Source of the DNA: an uncultured Halomonas sp. | Lineage (GTDB): Bacteria > Pseudomonadota > Gammaproteobacteria > Pseudomonadales > Halomonadaceae | Direction: 5' to 3' | NCBI RefSeq assembly: GCF_947490095.1 | Contig: NZ_CANLFS010000005.1 | Location: 1 to 64,000 of the forward strand | DNA length: 64,000 nt | In this document: piece after piece, positions 8,682-17,931 of the stretch | How the letters are laid out: each line of letters begins with the position of its first letter | How positions within the stretch are numbered: the stretch's first letter is position 1 | Made by a program: the position numbers and the translations under genes | The notes under the pieces: generated by a model | The model's input: the letters and a program-made list of their open reading frames with translations, nothing else | Databases searched by the model: none | What the model was told of the DNA's origin: nothing

Positions 8682-9752
8682 ATGAAAAAGTCGGAGACCT
8701 CGCCGTCATCTCGGCGCGTCACGATTACCGATGTGGCTCGGGAAGCAAACGTTTCTATCGCCGCGGTTTCACGGGCTATGAACCCTAAGGGCAGCAGCTC
8801 CCCGCAAACGCGCCGCCATATTCTCGCGGTGGCCAATCAACTAGGCTACAAACCGAACCGGCTAGCACGCGGCATCAAAGCACGCTCCAGCCTCATTGGT
8901 ATTCTGGTCACCAACTTCGAAAACCCAGCCTACCTTGCCATCCTGAGTGAATTTTCGACGGCTATCCAGCGGCATAACTGCCATACTCTTCTGATCAATG
9001 TAAACACCGGCAAAAGTGTATCGGAAGCCGTTTCGCTGGTCATGGAGTACCACGTAGATGCACTGATCGTGACATCGGCTACAGTGCCACCTGAGTTGGT
9101 TGAGGCCTGCCAAAGGCAGAATACGCCCGTAGCCATTTTTGGGAGGAATGCCGAAGACAGCGGCGCCTCGGTTGTTACCTGTGATGACCTAGCCATCGGC
9201 CGCATGGCAGCGGACCACCTGCTGGATCAAGGCTACCAGCGTCCTGCCTATATCGGTGCCTCCACGCACGAGCAGGCTACTCTGAACAGACAGCAAGGGT
9301 TTGTGGCGCGCCTAGAACAGAGAGGCAGCCGCTTGTTTGGCAGTGGTGAGGGCCACCAGCACAGCTATGACGCCGGTTATGGGGCAGCTTTCGAGCTACT
9401 ATCCAGTGGAAACATCGCTCCAGACAGCATCTTCTTTTTCGACGACATCATGGCATGCGGTGGTATTGATGCAGTGCGCCACGAATTTTCCTACAGAGTG
9501 CCTGAGGATGTGGGTATAGTCGGCGTCGACGATATTCTCTTCGCTTCCAGCAAGTCTTATGACTTGACCACAATTTGTCAGCCATTCAATGATATGGTCA
9601 ACAAGACCGTATCTAGCTTATTCTCCCGGATACAGCATCCTGAAGCCGCCCCTGGACGCACCATAATGTCATGCCACCTTATACAACGTGGCACGACCCA
9701 GCGCGTATCCTACAGCGAGAGTGACTCACTACTCGCCGAACGCCCAGTCTGA
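8682..9752 (+). CDS. LacI-family transcriptional regulator of the sugar/cyclitol module
   Basis: DNA-binding repressor (356 residues). The N-terminal helix-turn-helix (about residues 14-35, VTITDVAREANVSIAAVSRA) and hinge helix (NQLGYKPNRLARGI) are followed by a periplasmic-binding-protein-like effector domain with a typical SFxD-type C-terminal lobe (DDIMACGG, VGIVGVDDI). The ATG at 8682 was chosen because it follows GAGAGGGGAG; an in-frame GTG lies at 8649. Palindromes typical of this family occur upstream of two nearby operons (9877-9890 and 15847-15860), so this protein is the obvious candidate to bind them. The inducer is unknown. Confidence 0.92.
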   Translation: MKKSETSPSSRRVTITDVAREANVSIAAVSRAMNPKGSSSPQTRRHILAVANQLGYKPNRLARGIKARSSLIGILVTNFENPAYLAILSEFSTAIQRHNCHTLLINVNTGKSVSEAVSLVMEYHVDALIVTSATVPPELVEACQRQNTPVAIFGRNAEDSGASVVTCDDLAIGRMAADHLLDQGYQRPAYIGASTHEQATLNRQQGFVARLEQRGSRLFGSGEGHQHSYDAGYGAAFELLSSGNIAPDSIFFFDDIMACGGIDAVRHEFSYRVPEDVGIVGVDDILFASSKSYDLTTICQPFNDMVNKTVSSLFSRIQHPEAAPGRTIMSCHLIQRGTTQRVSYSESDSLLAERPV

Positions 9753-9876
9753 CGCTTACGCTGCTTATGCCTGCACTTTCTCGAAAGCAGTCAGCCTAAG
9801 CGGCGGCGCAAGGCCACATCACTACAAAAATCCTGTCAACTCTTTTTTGCGTATTATCCCTTGGTCTAACTGTCGA

Positions 9877-9890
9877 TGAAAATGTTTTCA
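9877..9890. promoter_or_regulatory. Putative LacI-family operator (TGAAAATGTTTTCA)
   Basis: A 14-base palindrome with one mismatched central pair, 100 bases upstream of the first dehydrogenase gene of the module. It differs by one base from the perfect palindrome at 15847-15860. Size and the central pyrimidine-G step fit LacI/GalR operators. It also lies 124 bases downstream of the regulator gene. Confidence 0.75.
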
Positions 9891-9990
9891 CAAGGGCTGT
9901 CGCTACGCTAGGCTGAGGCTTATCAAGTTATGGCCAGGCTCTCGCACAGCATTCTGGTGATCCTCTCTACGATTCAGGGAAGTATGTCAC

Positions 9991-11220
9991 ATGACTCATC
10001 ACCCATCGTCTCTGACCCTAGACTCAAGTGCTTCGCCAACCTCTTCCAGCACTTTGCCAATTCACTCGGATCAGGCAGAGCATATCTTGCGGCTGGGCAT
10101 GATCGGCGGTGGTGTATCATCATTTATCGGGCAAGTGCATCGTGCCGCTGCCCAGATGGATGGTCAGTATCACTTGATAGCAGCGGCGCTGTCTTCCAAC
10201 CCCGAGCGCTCTCTCAACCAGGCAGAACAGCTCAATATTCCACGTGGCTATAGTGATGGTGAAGCGCTATTGCGTGAGGAAGCTCTACGCGAAGATGGTG
10301 CTGAGGTTATCGTCATTCTGACGCCCAACAATAGTCACTTCACGTTGGCCAAGCTTGCACTAGAACTAGGTTTTCATGTGGTGTGCGAAAAACCACTGGT
10401 CAATAGTGTCGAGCAGGCACGCACGCTTGAAGCCATTGCAGAGCAGGCTGGACAGTGTTTCTGCATGGCTTACGGCTATACCGGCTATCCCATGGTTCGC
10501 CAGGCCCGAGCCATGATCGAAAATGGTGAGCTGGGAGAAATTCGCCAGCTGCAGTGCGACTATGTACAAGGGCATCTGGCCAACCTGACCGCGGCCGAGG
10601 AAGCGGGCCACGATTGGCATATGGACCCCGCCATCGCCGGTGAATCAATGATTCTCAACGATATCGCAACCCATGCCTTTCATATGCTGGAGTATGTCAG
10701 TGGGCTTCCAACTTGTGAGCTGAGTGCCGATGTCACCGCCAGCGTGCCCGGGCGTAGTGCACACGATAATGCCAACCTGATGCTGCGCTACACTAACGGA
10801 GCGCGCGGTATTATGTGGATTACCCAAGCCGCCGCCGGTGCCGAACACGGATTGAGTTTTCGGATCTTCGGTAGCAAGGGGGGACTAGAGTGGAACCAGG
10901 AAAGCCCTAACCAACTTTTATTCCGTCGTCTGGATGGTATGCCCTTGGTGCTTTCCAAGGGAGCGCCAGGTTTGCACGAAGCATCAACACGCATCTCGCG
11001 AGTGGCCTTCGGCCATCCCGAAGGATATCGAGAGGCGTTCTCATCACTGTATAGCGATTTGTTCGAAAGCATCACCGCGATTCGTCAGGGCATAACTCCG
11101 CATCCACTGGCGAGCTGGTACCCAGGCCTTGCCGAAGGCGTGCGCGGGGTCGAGTTTGCCGCTGCAGCCCTGGCATCCAGTAACCGGAATGGCGACTGGG
11201 TGGCCTTAGCAGGCGAATAA
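9991..11220 (+). CDS. Gfo/Idh/MocA-family oxidoreductase (first paralogue)
   Basis: NAD(P)-dependent sugar or cyclitol dehydrogenase (409 residues). A nucleotide-binding GMIGGG motif follows an unusual Ser/Thr-rich N-terminal extension of about 30 residues. The family's CEKP motif and a DIATHAFHM segment carrying the predicted catalytic Asp/His are present. It is clearly related to the dehydrogenase at 17932 (shared YGY-[TS]-G, RAM, SGELG-like and WYP motifs). The ATG at 9991 is preceded by AGGGAAG at eight bases. The gene is monocistronic in appearance, with an operator upstream and a terminator after it. Substrate unknown; an aldose or inositol derivative is likely from context. Confidence 0.85.
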   Translation: MTHHPSSLTLDSSASPTSSSTLPIHSDQAEHILRLGMIGGGVSSFIGQVHRAAAQMDGQYHLIAAALSSNPERSLNQAEQLNIPRGYSDGEALLREEALREDGAEVIVILTPNNSHFTLAKLALELGFHVVCEKPLVNSVEQARTLEAIAEQAGQCFCMAYGYTGYPMVRQARAMIENGELGEIRQLQCDYVQGHLANLTAAEEAGHDWHMDPAIAGESMILNDIATHAFHMLEYVSGLPTCELSADVTASVPGRSAHDNANLMLRYTNGARGIMWITQAAAGAEHGLSFRIFGSKGGLEWNQESPNQLLFRRLDGMPLVLSKGAPGLHEASTRISRVAFGHPEGYREAFSSLYSDLFESITAIRQGITPHPLASWYPGLAEGVRGVEFAAAALASSNRNGDWVALAGE

Positions 11221-11227
11221 TGTACCT

Positions 11228-11279
11228 CCTCTCGCCTTTCTTCTAATAAGCCCAGAGCCGCGAGAGGCCTTTATTTTTT
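11228..11279 (+). terminator. Terminator after the first Gfo/Idh/MocA gene
   Basis: CCTCTCGC (11228-11235) pairs with GCGAGAGG (11260-11267), followed by CCTTTATTTTTT. The loop is long (24 bases), but the T-tract makes a rho-independent terminator likely. It would separate the dehydrogenase from the dehydratase block. Confidence 0.65.
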
Positions 11280-11331
11280 GACTTCCATATATTCATCTTT
11301 GCTCGCAAGCCCCCGTTCCGTGGAGACCCGA

Positions 11332-13059
11332 ATGTATAAGAAACATATTGACGACCTACGCAGCAATCGCTGGTTCAAACAAGATGACCTGCGCTCCTTT
11401 GGTCATCGCTCGCGGGTCAAACAGATGGGCTACTGGGGCGAAGAGTTTGTTGGCAAGCCAGTGATCGCCATTATCAACACCTGGAATGACCTCAACACCT
11501 GCCACTCCCACTTCCCGGAGCGAGTCAAGGATATCAAGCGCGGGATCACCGCCGCGGGCGGCTTTGCCGTCGAATTGCCGGCGATGTCGCTGGGCGAACA
11601 ATTGATGAAGCCCAGCGCCATGATGTACCGCAACATGCTAGCCATGGAGGTCGAAGAGCTGCTACGCAGCTATCCCGTGGATGGCGCGGTGGTGATGGGA
11701 GGATGTGACAAGACCACCCCAGGCGTGCTGATGGGTGCCATTTCCATGAACCTGCCGACTATCTATGTGCCTGCCGGAGCCATGCTGCGTGGTAACTATC
11801 GTGGCCAAGTGCTGGGCAGCGGCACCGACGTGTGGAAATACTGGGACGAGCGCCGCATCGGCAATGTCAGCCAGGATGATTGGAACGAGATTGAGAACGG
11901 TATTGCTCGCTCGCCTGGCACCTGCATGACCATGGGTACCGCGGCGACACTGATGTCTATCGGTGAATCGCTGGGCATGAGTCTTCCAGGCGCTTCCAGC
12001 ATTCCGGCGGTGGACGCCAATCACAACCGTATGTGCTATGCCAGTGGCAAGCGTGTAGTAGAGATGGTCTGGGAAGACCTGAAACCCACCGACGTGATGA
12101 GCGAGGCTTCGTTCGACAATGCCATCGCCGTGGACATGGCCATTGGCGGTTCCACTAACGCCATCATTCATATTGTCGCCATGGCACAGCGTCTTGGTAT
12201 CCGCTTGCCGATGGAGCGTTTCAACGAGATTTCGCGGCGCGTACCGTTGCTTCTCAATCTCAAGCCTTCTGGCGAGTACCTAATGGAGGACTTCTTCTAT
12301 GCCGGTGGCCTGCCAGCCTTGATGGCCAACCTCCGTCGCGAGCTCGATCTATCCGCCATGACCGTCACCGGTCGCCGCCTGGGCGACAACATCGAAGGTG
12401 CCCAGGTCTGGCGACAGGAAGTCATCCACTCGCTGGAAAGCCCGGTCAATGCCTCCGGTGGCACCGCGGTACTAACCGGCAGTCTCGCGCCTAAGGGTGC
12501 CATCATCAAGCCGACAGCGGCCGACCCACGCCTACACGTTCACCAGGGTGCAGCCTATGTGTTCGAGAACATTGCCGAGCTCAAGGCACACATTGATGAT
12601 GAAGACTTACCAGTCACTGCCGATAGCATCATCGTGCTCAAGAACGGCGGACCGGTAGGCGGCCCAGGCATGCCTGAGTGGGGAATGATGCCAATCCCCG
12701 GCAAGCTACTGAAGCAGGGGGTGCGCGACATGTTGCGTATCTCTGACTCGCGCATGAGCGGTACCAGTTATGGCAGTTGCATCCTGCATGTGGCGCCGGA
12801 GTCCGCCGTCGGTGGGCCACTGGCCATTGTCCAGACAGGCGATATCATCGCCGTGGATGTGCCCAACCGACGCCTGGACCTACTAGTGGATGAAGCTGAA
12901 ATCCAACGCCGGCTAAGTACCTGGAAAGCACCCGAGGATCGCCACCCCCACGGCTATGCCGCACTCTACAAGGCACACGTGACCCAGGCCGATGAAGGCT
13001 GTGATTTCGATTTTGCCAAAGGAGCTCCAGGCAGTACCCCGGAACCGGATATCTACTGA
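11332..13059 (+). CDS. IlvD/Edd-family sugar-acid dehydratase (L-arabonate dehydratase-like)
   Basis: Iron-sulfur dehydratase (575 residues) expected to convert an aldonate to its 2-keto-3-deoxy acid. The cluster cysteines are recognisable in NTWNDLNTC, GGCDKTTP and SPGTCMTMGTA, and the substrate loop in ISDSRMSGTSYG. Segments such as DFFYAGGLPAL, NGGPVGGPGMPEWG and the C-terminal half resemble rhizobial L-arabonate dehydratase more than Caulobacter xylonate dehydratase or IlvD. The start at 11332 follows TGGAG; an upstream in-frame extension to 11278 overlaps the terminator and is unlikely. It is followed by lactonase, aldolase and SDR genes, suggesting a non-phosphorylating oxidative sugar route. 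Exact aldonate unknown. Confidence 0.88.
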   Translation: MYKKHIDDLRSNRWFKQDDLRSFGHRSRVKQMGYWGEEFVGKPVIAIINTWNDLNTCHSHFPERVKDIKRGITAAGGFAVELPAMSLGEQLMKPSAMMYRNMLAMEVEELLRSYPVDGAVVMGGCDKTTPGVLMGAISMNLPTIYVPAGAMLRGNYRGQVLGSGTDVWKYWDERRIGNVSQDDWNEIENGIARSPGTCMTMGTAATLMSIGESLGMSLPGASSIPAVDANHNRMCYASGKRVVEMVWEDLKPTDVMSEASFDNAIAVDMAIGGSTNAIIHIVAMAQRLGIRLPMERFNEISRRVPLLLNLKPSGEYLMEDFFYAGGLPALMANLRRELDLSAMTVTGRRLGDNIEGAQVWRQEVIHSLESPVNASGGTAVLTGSLAPKGAIIKPTAADPRLHVHQGAAYVFENIAELKAHIDDEDLPVTADSIIVLKNGGPVGGPGMPEWGMMPIPGKLLKQGVRDMLRISDSRMSGTSYGSCILHVAPESAVGGPLAIVQTGDIIAVDVPNRRLDLLVDEAEIQRRLSTWKAPEDRHPHGYAALYKAHVTQADEGCDFDFAKGAPGSTPEPDIY

Positions 13060-13135
13060 GTGTCGCGGCTGGCGTCGATACAGGACGCCAGTCATCGGTT
13101 GCCCCACCGACGCCCCCAACATTAAGGTAACAGCG

Positions 13136-14017
13136 ATGGCAGAGCCGGAATTATTGATCGAAGCCCAGGCCGAACTGGGAGAGTCACCGGTGTGGGACCC
13201 CGTAGCAGGCTGCCTCCTGTGGGCAGATCTTTATGCACCGGCCATCGAATCCTATCGACTCAGCGATGGCAAACGCCAGCGTTGGCCCCTGCCCGAGACA
13301 TTAGGTGCCTTTGGGCGCTGTACGGACGGCCGCCTGATTGTGGCGATGCGATCCGGCATCTATCGGTTCGAGCCAAACAGCGAGGCACTGGATCTAATCT
13401 GCTGCCCGTACGGCGAACCCAAAGCCGGCACGCGCTTTAATGATGGAAAGGTGGCACCGAACGGGCGCTTCGTGATTGGTACCATGGATGAACAGCATAA
13501 GTCGCGCCCTCTGGGCTGTTTTTACAGCGTGGACTCGAACGGCCAGGTGGACCGCATAAGTCAGGACTTGATCGTTGCCAATGGCCTAGCCTGGAGTCCT
13601 GATGGACGACGCGTGCACTTCAGTGACACTCGACGCGACACCCTCTACGTTGCCGACTATTGCCTTGAAAGCGGCGAAATCTACCATCCTCGGGTAATGG
13701 CCGTTACCGACCCAGATCTGCATGGTCGACCGGATGGCGGTGCCACCGACAATGCAGGAGGGTACTGGAGTGCGGGGGTCTTCGGTGGTGTGCTCAATTA
13801 CTGGGACCACCATGGACAACTGGCACGCCAAGTTCGCCTGCCATGCCCCGGCCCAACCATGCCTTGCTTTGGTGGGCCGGATATGAAAACCCTCTTTGTT
13901 ACAACATTACGCAAAGGCTTGACTCCCTCGGCTCTGGCCGCAGCCCCCTTGTCCGGTAGCGTATTCGCGCTGGAAGTCGAAGTGCCGGGCGTACCTGTCG
14001 CAGCATTTGGGGGATAA
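13136..14017 (+). CDS. SMP-30/gluconolactonase-family sugar lactonase
   Basis: Six-bladed beta-propeller lactonase (293 residues) that should hydrolyse an aldonolactone to the aldonate. Metal-site motifs are visible: GESPVWD near the N-terminus (metal Glu), RFNDGKVAPNGRF, VANGLAWSPDGR (Asn) and HGRPDGGATDNAGGYW (Asp). The ATG at 13136 follows AAGGTAA and starts at the usual N-terminus of the family; an upstream in-frame extension overlaps the dehydratase gene and is not homologous in character. It acts between the dehydrogenase and dehydratase steps of the proposed pathway. Confidence 0.88.
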   Translation: MAEPELLIEAQAELGESPVWDPVAGCLLWADLYAPAIESYRLSDGKRQRWPLPETLGAFGRCTDGRLIVAMRSGIYRFEPNSEALDLICCPYGEPKAGTRFNDGKVAPNGRFVIGTMDEQHKSRPLGCFYSVDSNGQVDRISQDLIVANGLAWSPDGRRVHFSDTRRDTLYVADYCLESGEIYHPRVMAVTDPDLHGRPDGGATDNAGGYWSAGVFGGVLNYWDHHGQLARQVRLPCPGPTMPCFGGPDMKTLFVTTLRKGLTPSALAAAPLSGSVFALEVEVPGVPVAAFGG

Positions 14018-14088
14018 AGCGCAAGTCCCAACGCCGGTGATCCGTCACATCACATTGCAGCCCTGAAGGCCTGTCACAGGAGTGTTCC

Positions 14089-14871
14089 ATGCGTAAAAAT
14101 CGAGTGATACAGCGCATCAAGCAGAAAGACAGTGTTGTTAATGGATGGTTATCCCTGCCCTGTGGTTTTGCCACCGAAATGATGGCACACCAAGGGTGGG
14201 ACAGCCTGACCATTGATATGCAGCACGGCCTGATCGACTATACCGACTGTGTCACCATGCTAACTGCGATCTCTACCACTTCTACCGTACCACTGGTGAG
14301 AGTACCGAGCCTGGAGCCCGGGTTGATCATGAAGGTATTGGATGCTGGAGCCTACGGTGTAATCGCACCGATGATTAACACGGCCGATGATGCACAGGCG
14401 CTGGTATCAGCCTGTCGATATCCCCCCCTGGGCATGCGCAGCTATGGTCCACACCGAGCCATGCTATACGGCGGTGCTGACTATGCCGCTCATGCCAATG
14501 ATGAGGTACTGATACTGGGCATGATCGAGACCCGTGAAGGAGTTGCCAATCTCGATGAGATCCTGGCTGTAGAGGGGCTGGACGGTATCTATATCGGGCC
14601 GGCAGATTTAGCACTCTCCCATGGTAAGGCACCCGGCTTTGATCATGGCGAGGGGGAGCTGGATACCATCATTCAGTCGCTTATCGATAGATGCCGCCAA
14701 CAAGGCAAGGTGACCGGTATTCACAATGGTAGCGCAACACATGCGCGTAGCATGCTGGCACGCGGTTGTGATCTGGTCACCGTGGGCTCGGATGCACGCC
14801 TGTTGGTCAATGGCTCACGCGATATTCTTGAAGCCATGGGTCACAAGGTTCAAGTCAGCGAAGGCTATTGA
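14089..14871 (+). CDS. HpcH/HpaI-family 2-keto-3-deoxy-sugar-acid aldolase
   Basis: Class II, metal-dependent pyruvate aldolase (260 residues). The motifs are those of the family: DMQHG (residues near 44-48), RVPS, the DAGAYGVIAPMI segment, a RSYGPHRA loop, GMIETREG with the metal Glu, and IYIGPADLALS with the metal Asp. It should cleave a 2-keto-3-deoxy acid into pyruvate and an aldehyde (glycolaldehyde, lactaldehyde or glyceraldehyde depending on chain length). It lies 71 bases after the lactonase, with an AGGAG site before the ATG. Confidence 0.88.
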   Translation: MRKNRVIQRIKQKDSVVNGWLSLPCGFATEMMAHQGWDSLTIDMQHGLIDYTDCVTMLTAISTTSTVPLVRVPSLEPGLIMKVLDAGAYGVIAPMINTADDAQALVSACRYPPLGMRSYGPHRAMLYGGADYAAHANDEVLILGMIETREGVANLDEILAVEGLDGIYIGPADLALSHGKAPGFDHGEGELDTIIQSLIDRCRQQGKVTGIHNGSATHARSMLARGCDLVTVGSDARLLVNGSRDILEAMGHKVQVSEGY

Positions 14872-14936
14872 GAACGTGTCTATCAGCAACCGCAATGATC
14901 ACGTCGCTGGTGACGTGCCAGAAAAGGATAAATAAT

Positions 14937-15701
14937 ATGAGTCAATATGCACACTACCCCAGCCTGGAAGGACGACATGTCTTTATCAGTGGAGGGGCAA
15001 GTGGAATTGGTGCCAGCCTGGTGGAACACTTCAGTGACCAGAAGGCACGCGTCAGCTTCGTGGATATCGATGACGAGTCCGGCCATGCATTGGCTGAACA
15101 CCTCACGGACAAGGGAGGCGAGGTGCGTTATTCTCACTGTAATGTTACCGACATACCTCAGCTGAGAGCAGTGATCGAGAAGGCAAATGCGACTTTCGGT
15201 AACATCGGCGTATTGATCAATAACGCTGCCCGTGATACTCGAGTTCCATTAACGGATTTGGATGTTGACACCTGGGACGAGTTGCAGGCAACCAACCTAC
15301 GCCACGTTGTGTTCGCCAGCCAAGCGGTGTTCGCCGGCATGAAAACAATGGGTGGTGGCTCAATCATCAATTTCAGCTCACCTAGTTTCATGCGTCGCTC
15401 CCGCGATATCTGTGCTTACTCTAGCGCCAAGGCGGCAACCATCGGCCTGACACGCACCCTCTCGCGTGACATGGGTGACGCCGGCATCCGCGTCAACACG
15501 GTGCTGCCAGGCTGGGTTATTACCGAACGTCAGAAGGCTCTATGGTGGGATCCAGAGCTTGAACGCCAAGTGCTGGAGAGTCAGAGCCTGCATCAGCAGG
15601 TGAGACCAGAGGATATAGCTCGGATGGTATTATTTCTGGCCGCTGATGACAGCCGCATGATCAGCGCCCAGACCTATATCGTCGATGGTGGTCTCGTCTA
15701 G
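14937..15701 (+). CDS. SDR-family aldose dehydrogenase (XylB-like)
   Basis: Short-chain dehydrogenase (254 residues) with GGASGIGA at the nucleotide site, NNAARD, an active-site Ser in FSSPSF, and YSSAK as the catalytic Tyr/Lys pair. The C-terminal half (PGWVITERQ, PEDIARMVLFLAADDS) resembles Caulobacter D-xylose 1-dehydrogenase XylB. This supports oxidation of an aldose to its lactone as the first step for the lactonase and dehydratase upstream. The ATG at 14937 follows AAAAGGA; an in-frame upstream extension begins inside the aldolase stop region and is not SDR-like. A 2-keto-3-deoxy-aldonate 4-dehydrogenase is the main alternative. Confidence 0.82.
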   Translation: MSQYAHYPSLEGRHVFISGGASGIGASLVEHFSDQKARVSFVDIDDESGHALAEHLTDKGGEVRYSHCNVTDIPQLRAVIEKANATFGNIGVLINNAARDTRVPLTDLDVDTWDELQATNLRHVVFASQAVFAGMKTMGGGSIINFSSPSFMRRSRDICAYSSAKAATIGLTRTLSRDMGDAGIRVNTVLPGWVITERQKALWWDPELERQVLESQSLHQQVRPEDIARMVLFLAADDSRMISAQTYIVDGGLV

Positions 15702-16003
15702 ACGTAAGTGCAGCCACCAGCTTTCAGGGCCCTGGAAAAATAGTGATGGACCAGTGTTCTACAGCAATGCAATAGGCATAGCCCCCACCCACAGGCGCAC
15801 CTTCTACACTTTAGTCGAAGAGCGGCGGTTTTTTTTGCTTTGCAGGTGAAAACGTTTTCAAAGACTGCTAACTTCAGACCATAAATGGCATCTGAATAAC
15901 CGTCGGCCCCAATTGCCGCCACTCGATCACTTGGGTCTTTCAAGTGGTAGATACTCAACAAACACCCAATACCACCACGCCATAGGCTCGCCGGGAGAGA
16001 AGA
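15702..16003. other. Intergenic region with operator upstream of the IolD paralogue
   Basis: About 300 bases with no plausible gene. It contains the perfect palindrome at 15847-15860 and, further downstream, a weak CATAAA element 19 bases after the TTTTCA half of the palindrome that could serve as a -10. A T8 run (about 15831-15838) lies just upstream of the operator but has no convincing hairpin before it. Confidence 0.5.
15847..15860. promoter_or_regulatory. Putative LacI-family operator (TGAAAACGTTTTCA)
   Basis: A perfect 14-base palindrome with the central CG typical of LacI/GalR operators, 143 bases upstream of the IolD paralogue. It differs by one base from the site at 9877-9890, so the same regulator probably controls both blocks of the module. 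Confidence 0.82.
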
Positions 16004-17854
16004 ATGGAAACGATCAGACTGACTGTATCCGAAGCCATCGCCAAGTACTTGAAGGCCCAGAAGATTGATATCGACGGCAAGGTCGAGACGCTATTTGGGT
16101 GTGGGTTCGCCATTTTCGGCCACGGTAATGTGACCTGCTTTGGTCAGCAGCTCAACAAGATCCAGGACACGATCCCCATTTGGCGGGGCCAGAATGAACA
16201 ATCCATGGCAGTAGCCGCTGTTGCTTATGCCAAGGCCAATCGACGCCGGCGTATCGGTATCGCCAGCACCTCGATTGGACCCGGCGCTACGAATATGATC
16301 ACTGCGGCAGGCATTGCGCATACCAACCGCCTTCCGCTACTGATGTTTGCCGGTGATACTCATGTGAGTCGCCTGCCAGATCCAGTACTTCAGCAGGTTG
16401 AACACGCACACCAGCCAGGTCTGAGCGTCAACGATGCCTTCAAACCAGTGACCCGCTATTGGGACCGCATCACTCATCCGGCACAAATCACCCAGTCGCT
16501 GCCGGCGGCAATCGCTACGCTGGTGGACCCAGCCAACTGCGGCCCAGTAATGATATCACTGCCCCAGGATATCCAAGGGCTAGCCTATGATTATCCCAAG
16601 GCGATGTTTGACGAAAATATTCACCATATCCGCAGGCCCGAAGCCGATACCAGGGCCATCGAGGAAGCGATTGCTTTACTGGAGAAGGCGGAGAAACCAC
16701 TGATTCTAGCTGGTGGTGGAGTACATTATGCTGAGGCCAACCAGTTGCTGGCTGAGTTTGCCGAACGACGCGGTATCCCAGTAGTCGAGACCATCGCCGG
16801 GCGTGCTTCGCTATTACAGTCACATCCTTGCAATGCCGGCCCCATAGGAGTGACCGGCTCTAATTCGGCTAATATCATGGCAGGCGAATGTGACGTGCTT
16901 CTGGCAGTAGGCACGCGCCTGCAGGACTTCACTACCGGTTCTTGGTCGGTGTTCCGTCATCCAGACTTCAGGATCATCTCTCTCAACGTGGCACATATGG
17001 ATGCCATCAAGCACCGTTCGCTGGCGGTAGTCGGGGATGCTCGTCACAGCCTAGCGAGGCTGGATGCCGGTCTCGGCAACTGGCAGGCCACGCCGCTATG
17101 GTTGACCAAGGCTCAGGAAGAGGTCGCCGAGTGGAAGGCATTGTGTGCTAGGCGTGGTGAAATCGTGCCTGACCAACAGGCCTCGTATGCCCAGGTTATT
17201 GCCAGCGTCAACGCCATCCAAGATCCGGGCGATACGGTACTGACCGCTGCTGGTGGGCTGCCGGCAGAGCTCAATATGAATTGGCAGAGTAAGCAAATTG
17301 GGAAATTTGATATCGAGTTCGGCTTCTCCTGCATGGGATATGAGATCGCGGGTGGTTGGGGTGCCAAGATTGCCAATCCCGACAATGAAGTGGTAGTCCT
17401 GGTCGGCGACGGCTCCTACATGATGATGAACTCCGACATCTATAGCTCGGTGCTCACCGGCCATAAGATGATAGTCGTGGTATGTGATAACGCTGGCTTC
17501 GCTGTGATCGATAAGTTGCAAAACAACACCGGCAACCCCTCCTTCAACAACATGTTAGCCGACTGCCGCACCCAAGCCGACGAGTTGGTGCGGGTCGACT
17601 TCCTCCAACATGCTCAGTCCCAGGGCGCCTACGGCGAACACTTGAAAGACATAAGCGACTTCGAAGCCGCCTATCAGCGTGCCAAGGCAAGCCCACGTAC
17701 TTACGTCATCGTCGTGGATATCGACTCGACCCAGTGGTCTTCCTGCGACTGCTGGTGGGACGTGGGCTTACCCGAGGTGGTGCGCGACGACGTCGATGTT
17801 GAGCGTGTCGATGCTATGGATGCCGGCCGCATCCATCAGCGACGCGGTATCTAA
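16004..17854 (+). CDS. IolD-like ThDP-dependent cyclohexane-1,2-dione hydrolase (first paralogue)
   Basis: Thiamine-diphosphate enzyme (616 residues) of the IolD family, which opens the ring of 3D-trihydroxycyclohexane-1,2-dione to 5-deoxy-glucuronate. The ThDP-activating Glu is Glu65 in RGQNEQS. The cofactor/Mg motif starts at residue 468 (GDGSYMMMNSD) with the closing Asn near residue 496. SIGPGATNM and a C-terminal WWDVGLPEVV segment match the family. It is clearly diverged from the second iolD at 24972, including at ring-facing loops (HNEQTMA versus QNEQSMA surroundings). A GGGAGAG site precedes the ATG. It may act on a different cyclitol-derived dione. Confidence 0.85.
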   Translation: METIRLTVSEAIAKYLKAQKIDIDGKVETLFGCGFAIFGHGNVTCFGQQLNKIQDTIPIWRGQNEQSMAVAAVAYAKANRRRRIGIASTSIGPGATNMITAAGIAHTNRLPLLMFAGDTHVSRLPDPVLQQVEHAHQPGLSVNDAFKPVTRYWDRITHPAQITQSLPAAIATLVDPANCGPVMISLPQDIQGLAYDYPKAMFDENIHHIRRPEADTRAIEEAIALLEKAEKPLILAGGGVHYAEANQLLAEFAERRGIPVVETIAGRASLLQSHPCNAGPIGVTGSNSANIMAGECDVLLAVGTRLQDFTTGSWSVFRHPDFRIISLNVAHMDAIKHRSLAVVGDARHSLARLDAGLGNWQATPLWLTKAQEEVAEWKALCARRGEIVPDQQASYAQVIASVNAIQDPGDTVLTAAGGLPAELNMNWQSKQIGKFDIEFGFSCMGYEIAGGWGAKIANPDNEVVVLVGDGSYMMMNSDIYSSVLTGHKMIVVVCDNAGFAVIDKLQNNTGNPSFNNMLADCRTQADELVRVDFLQHAQSQGAYGEHLKDISDFEAAYQRAKASPRTYVIVVDIDSTQWSSCDCWWDVGLPEVVRDDVDVERVDAMDAGRIHQRRGI

Positions 17855-17931
17855 CAACGCCTCCAGCGCCGGATGCTGAAAACCACATTACCAACAGCAG
17901 GCAGCTCCTGCACCCGAAAGGAGAGCACTCG

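Noticed and set aside
8746-8753. AAACGTTT palindrome that resembles the module's LacI operator core
   Set aside because: It lies in the codons for the LacI-family helix-turn-helix and is shorter than the two intergenic sites, so coding constraint explains it.
15698-15961. Minus-strand open frame of 87 codons in the operator-bearing gap
   Set aside because: No ribosome-binding site, no family resemblance, and it covers the operator region.
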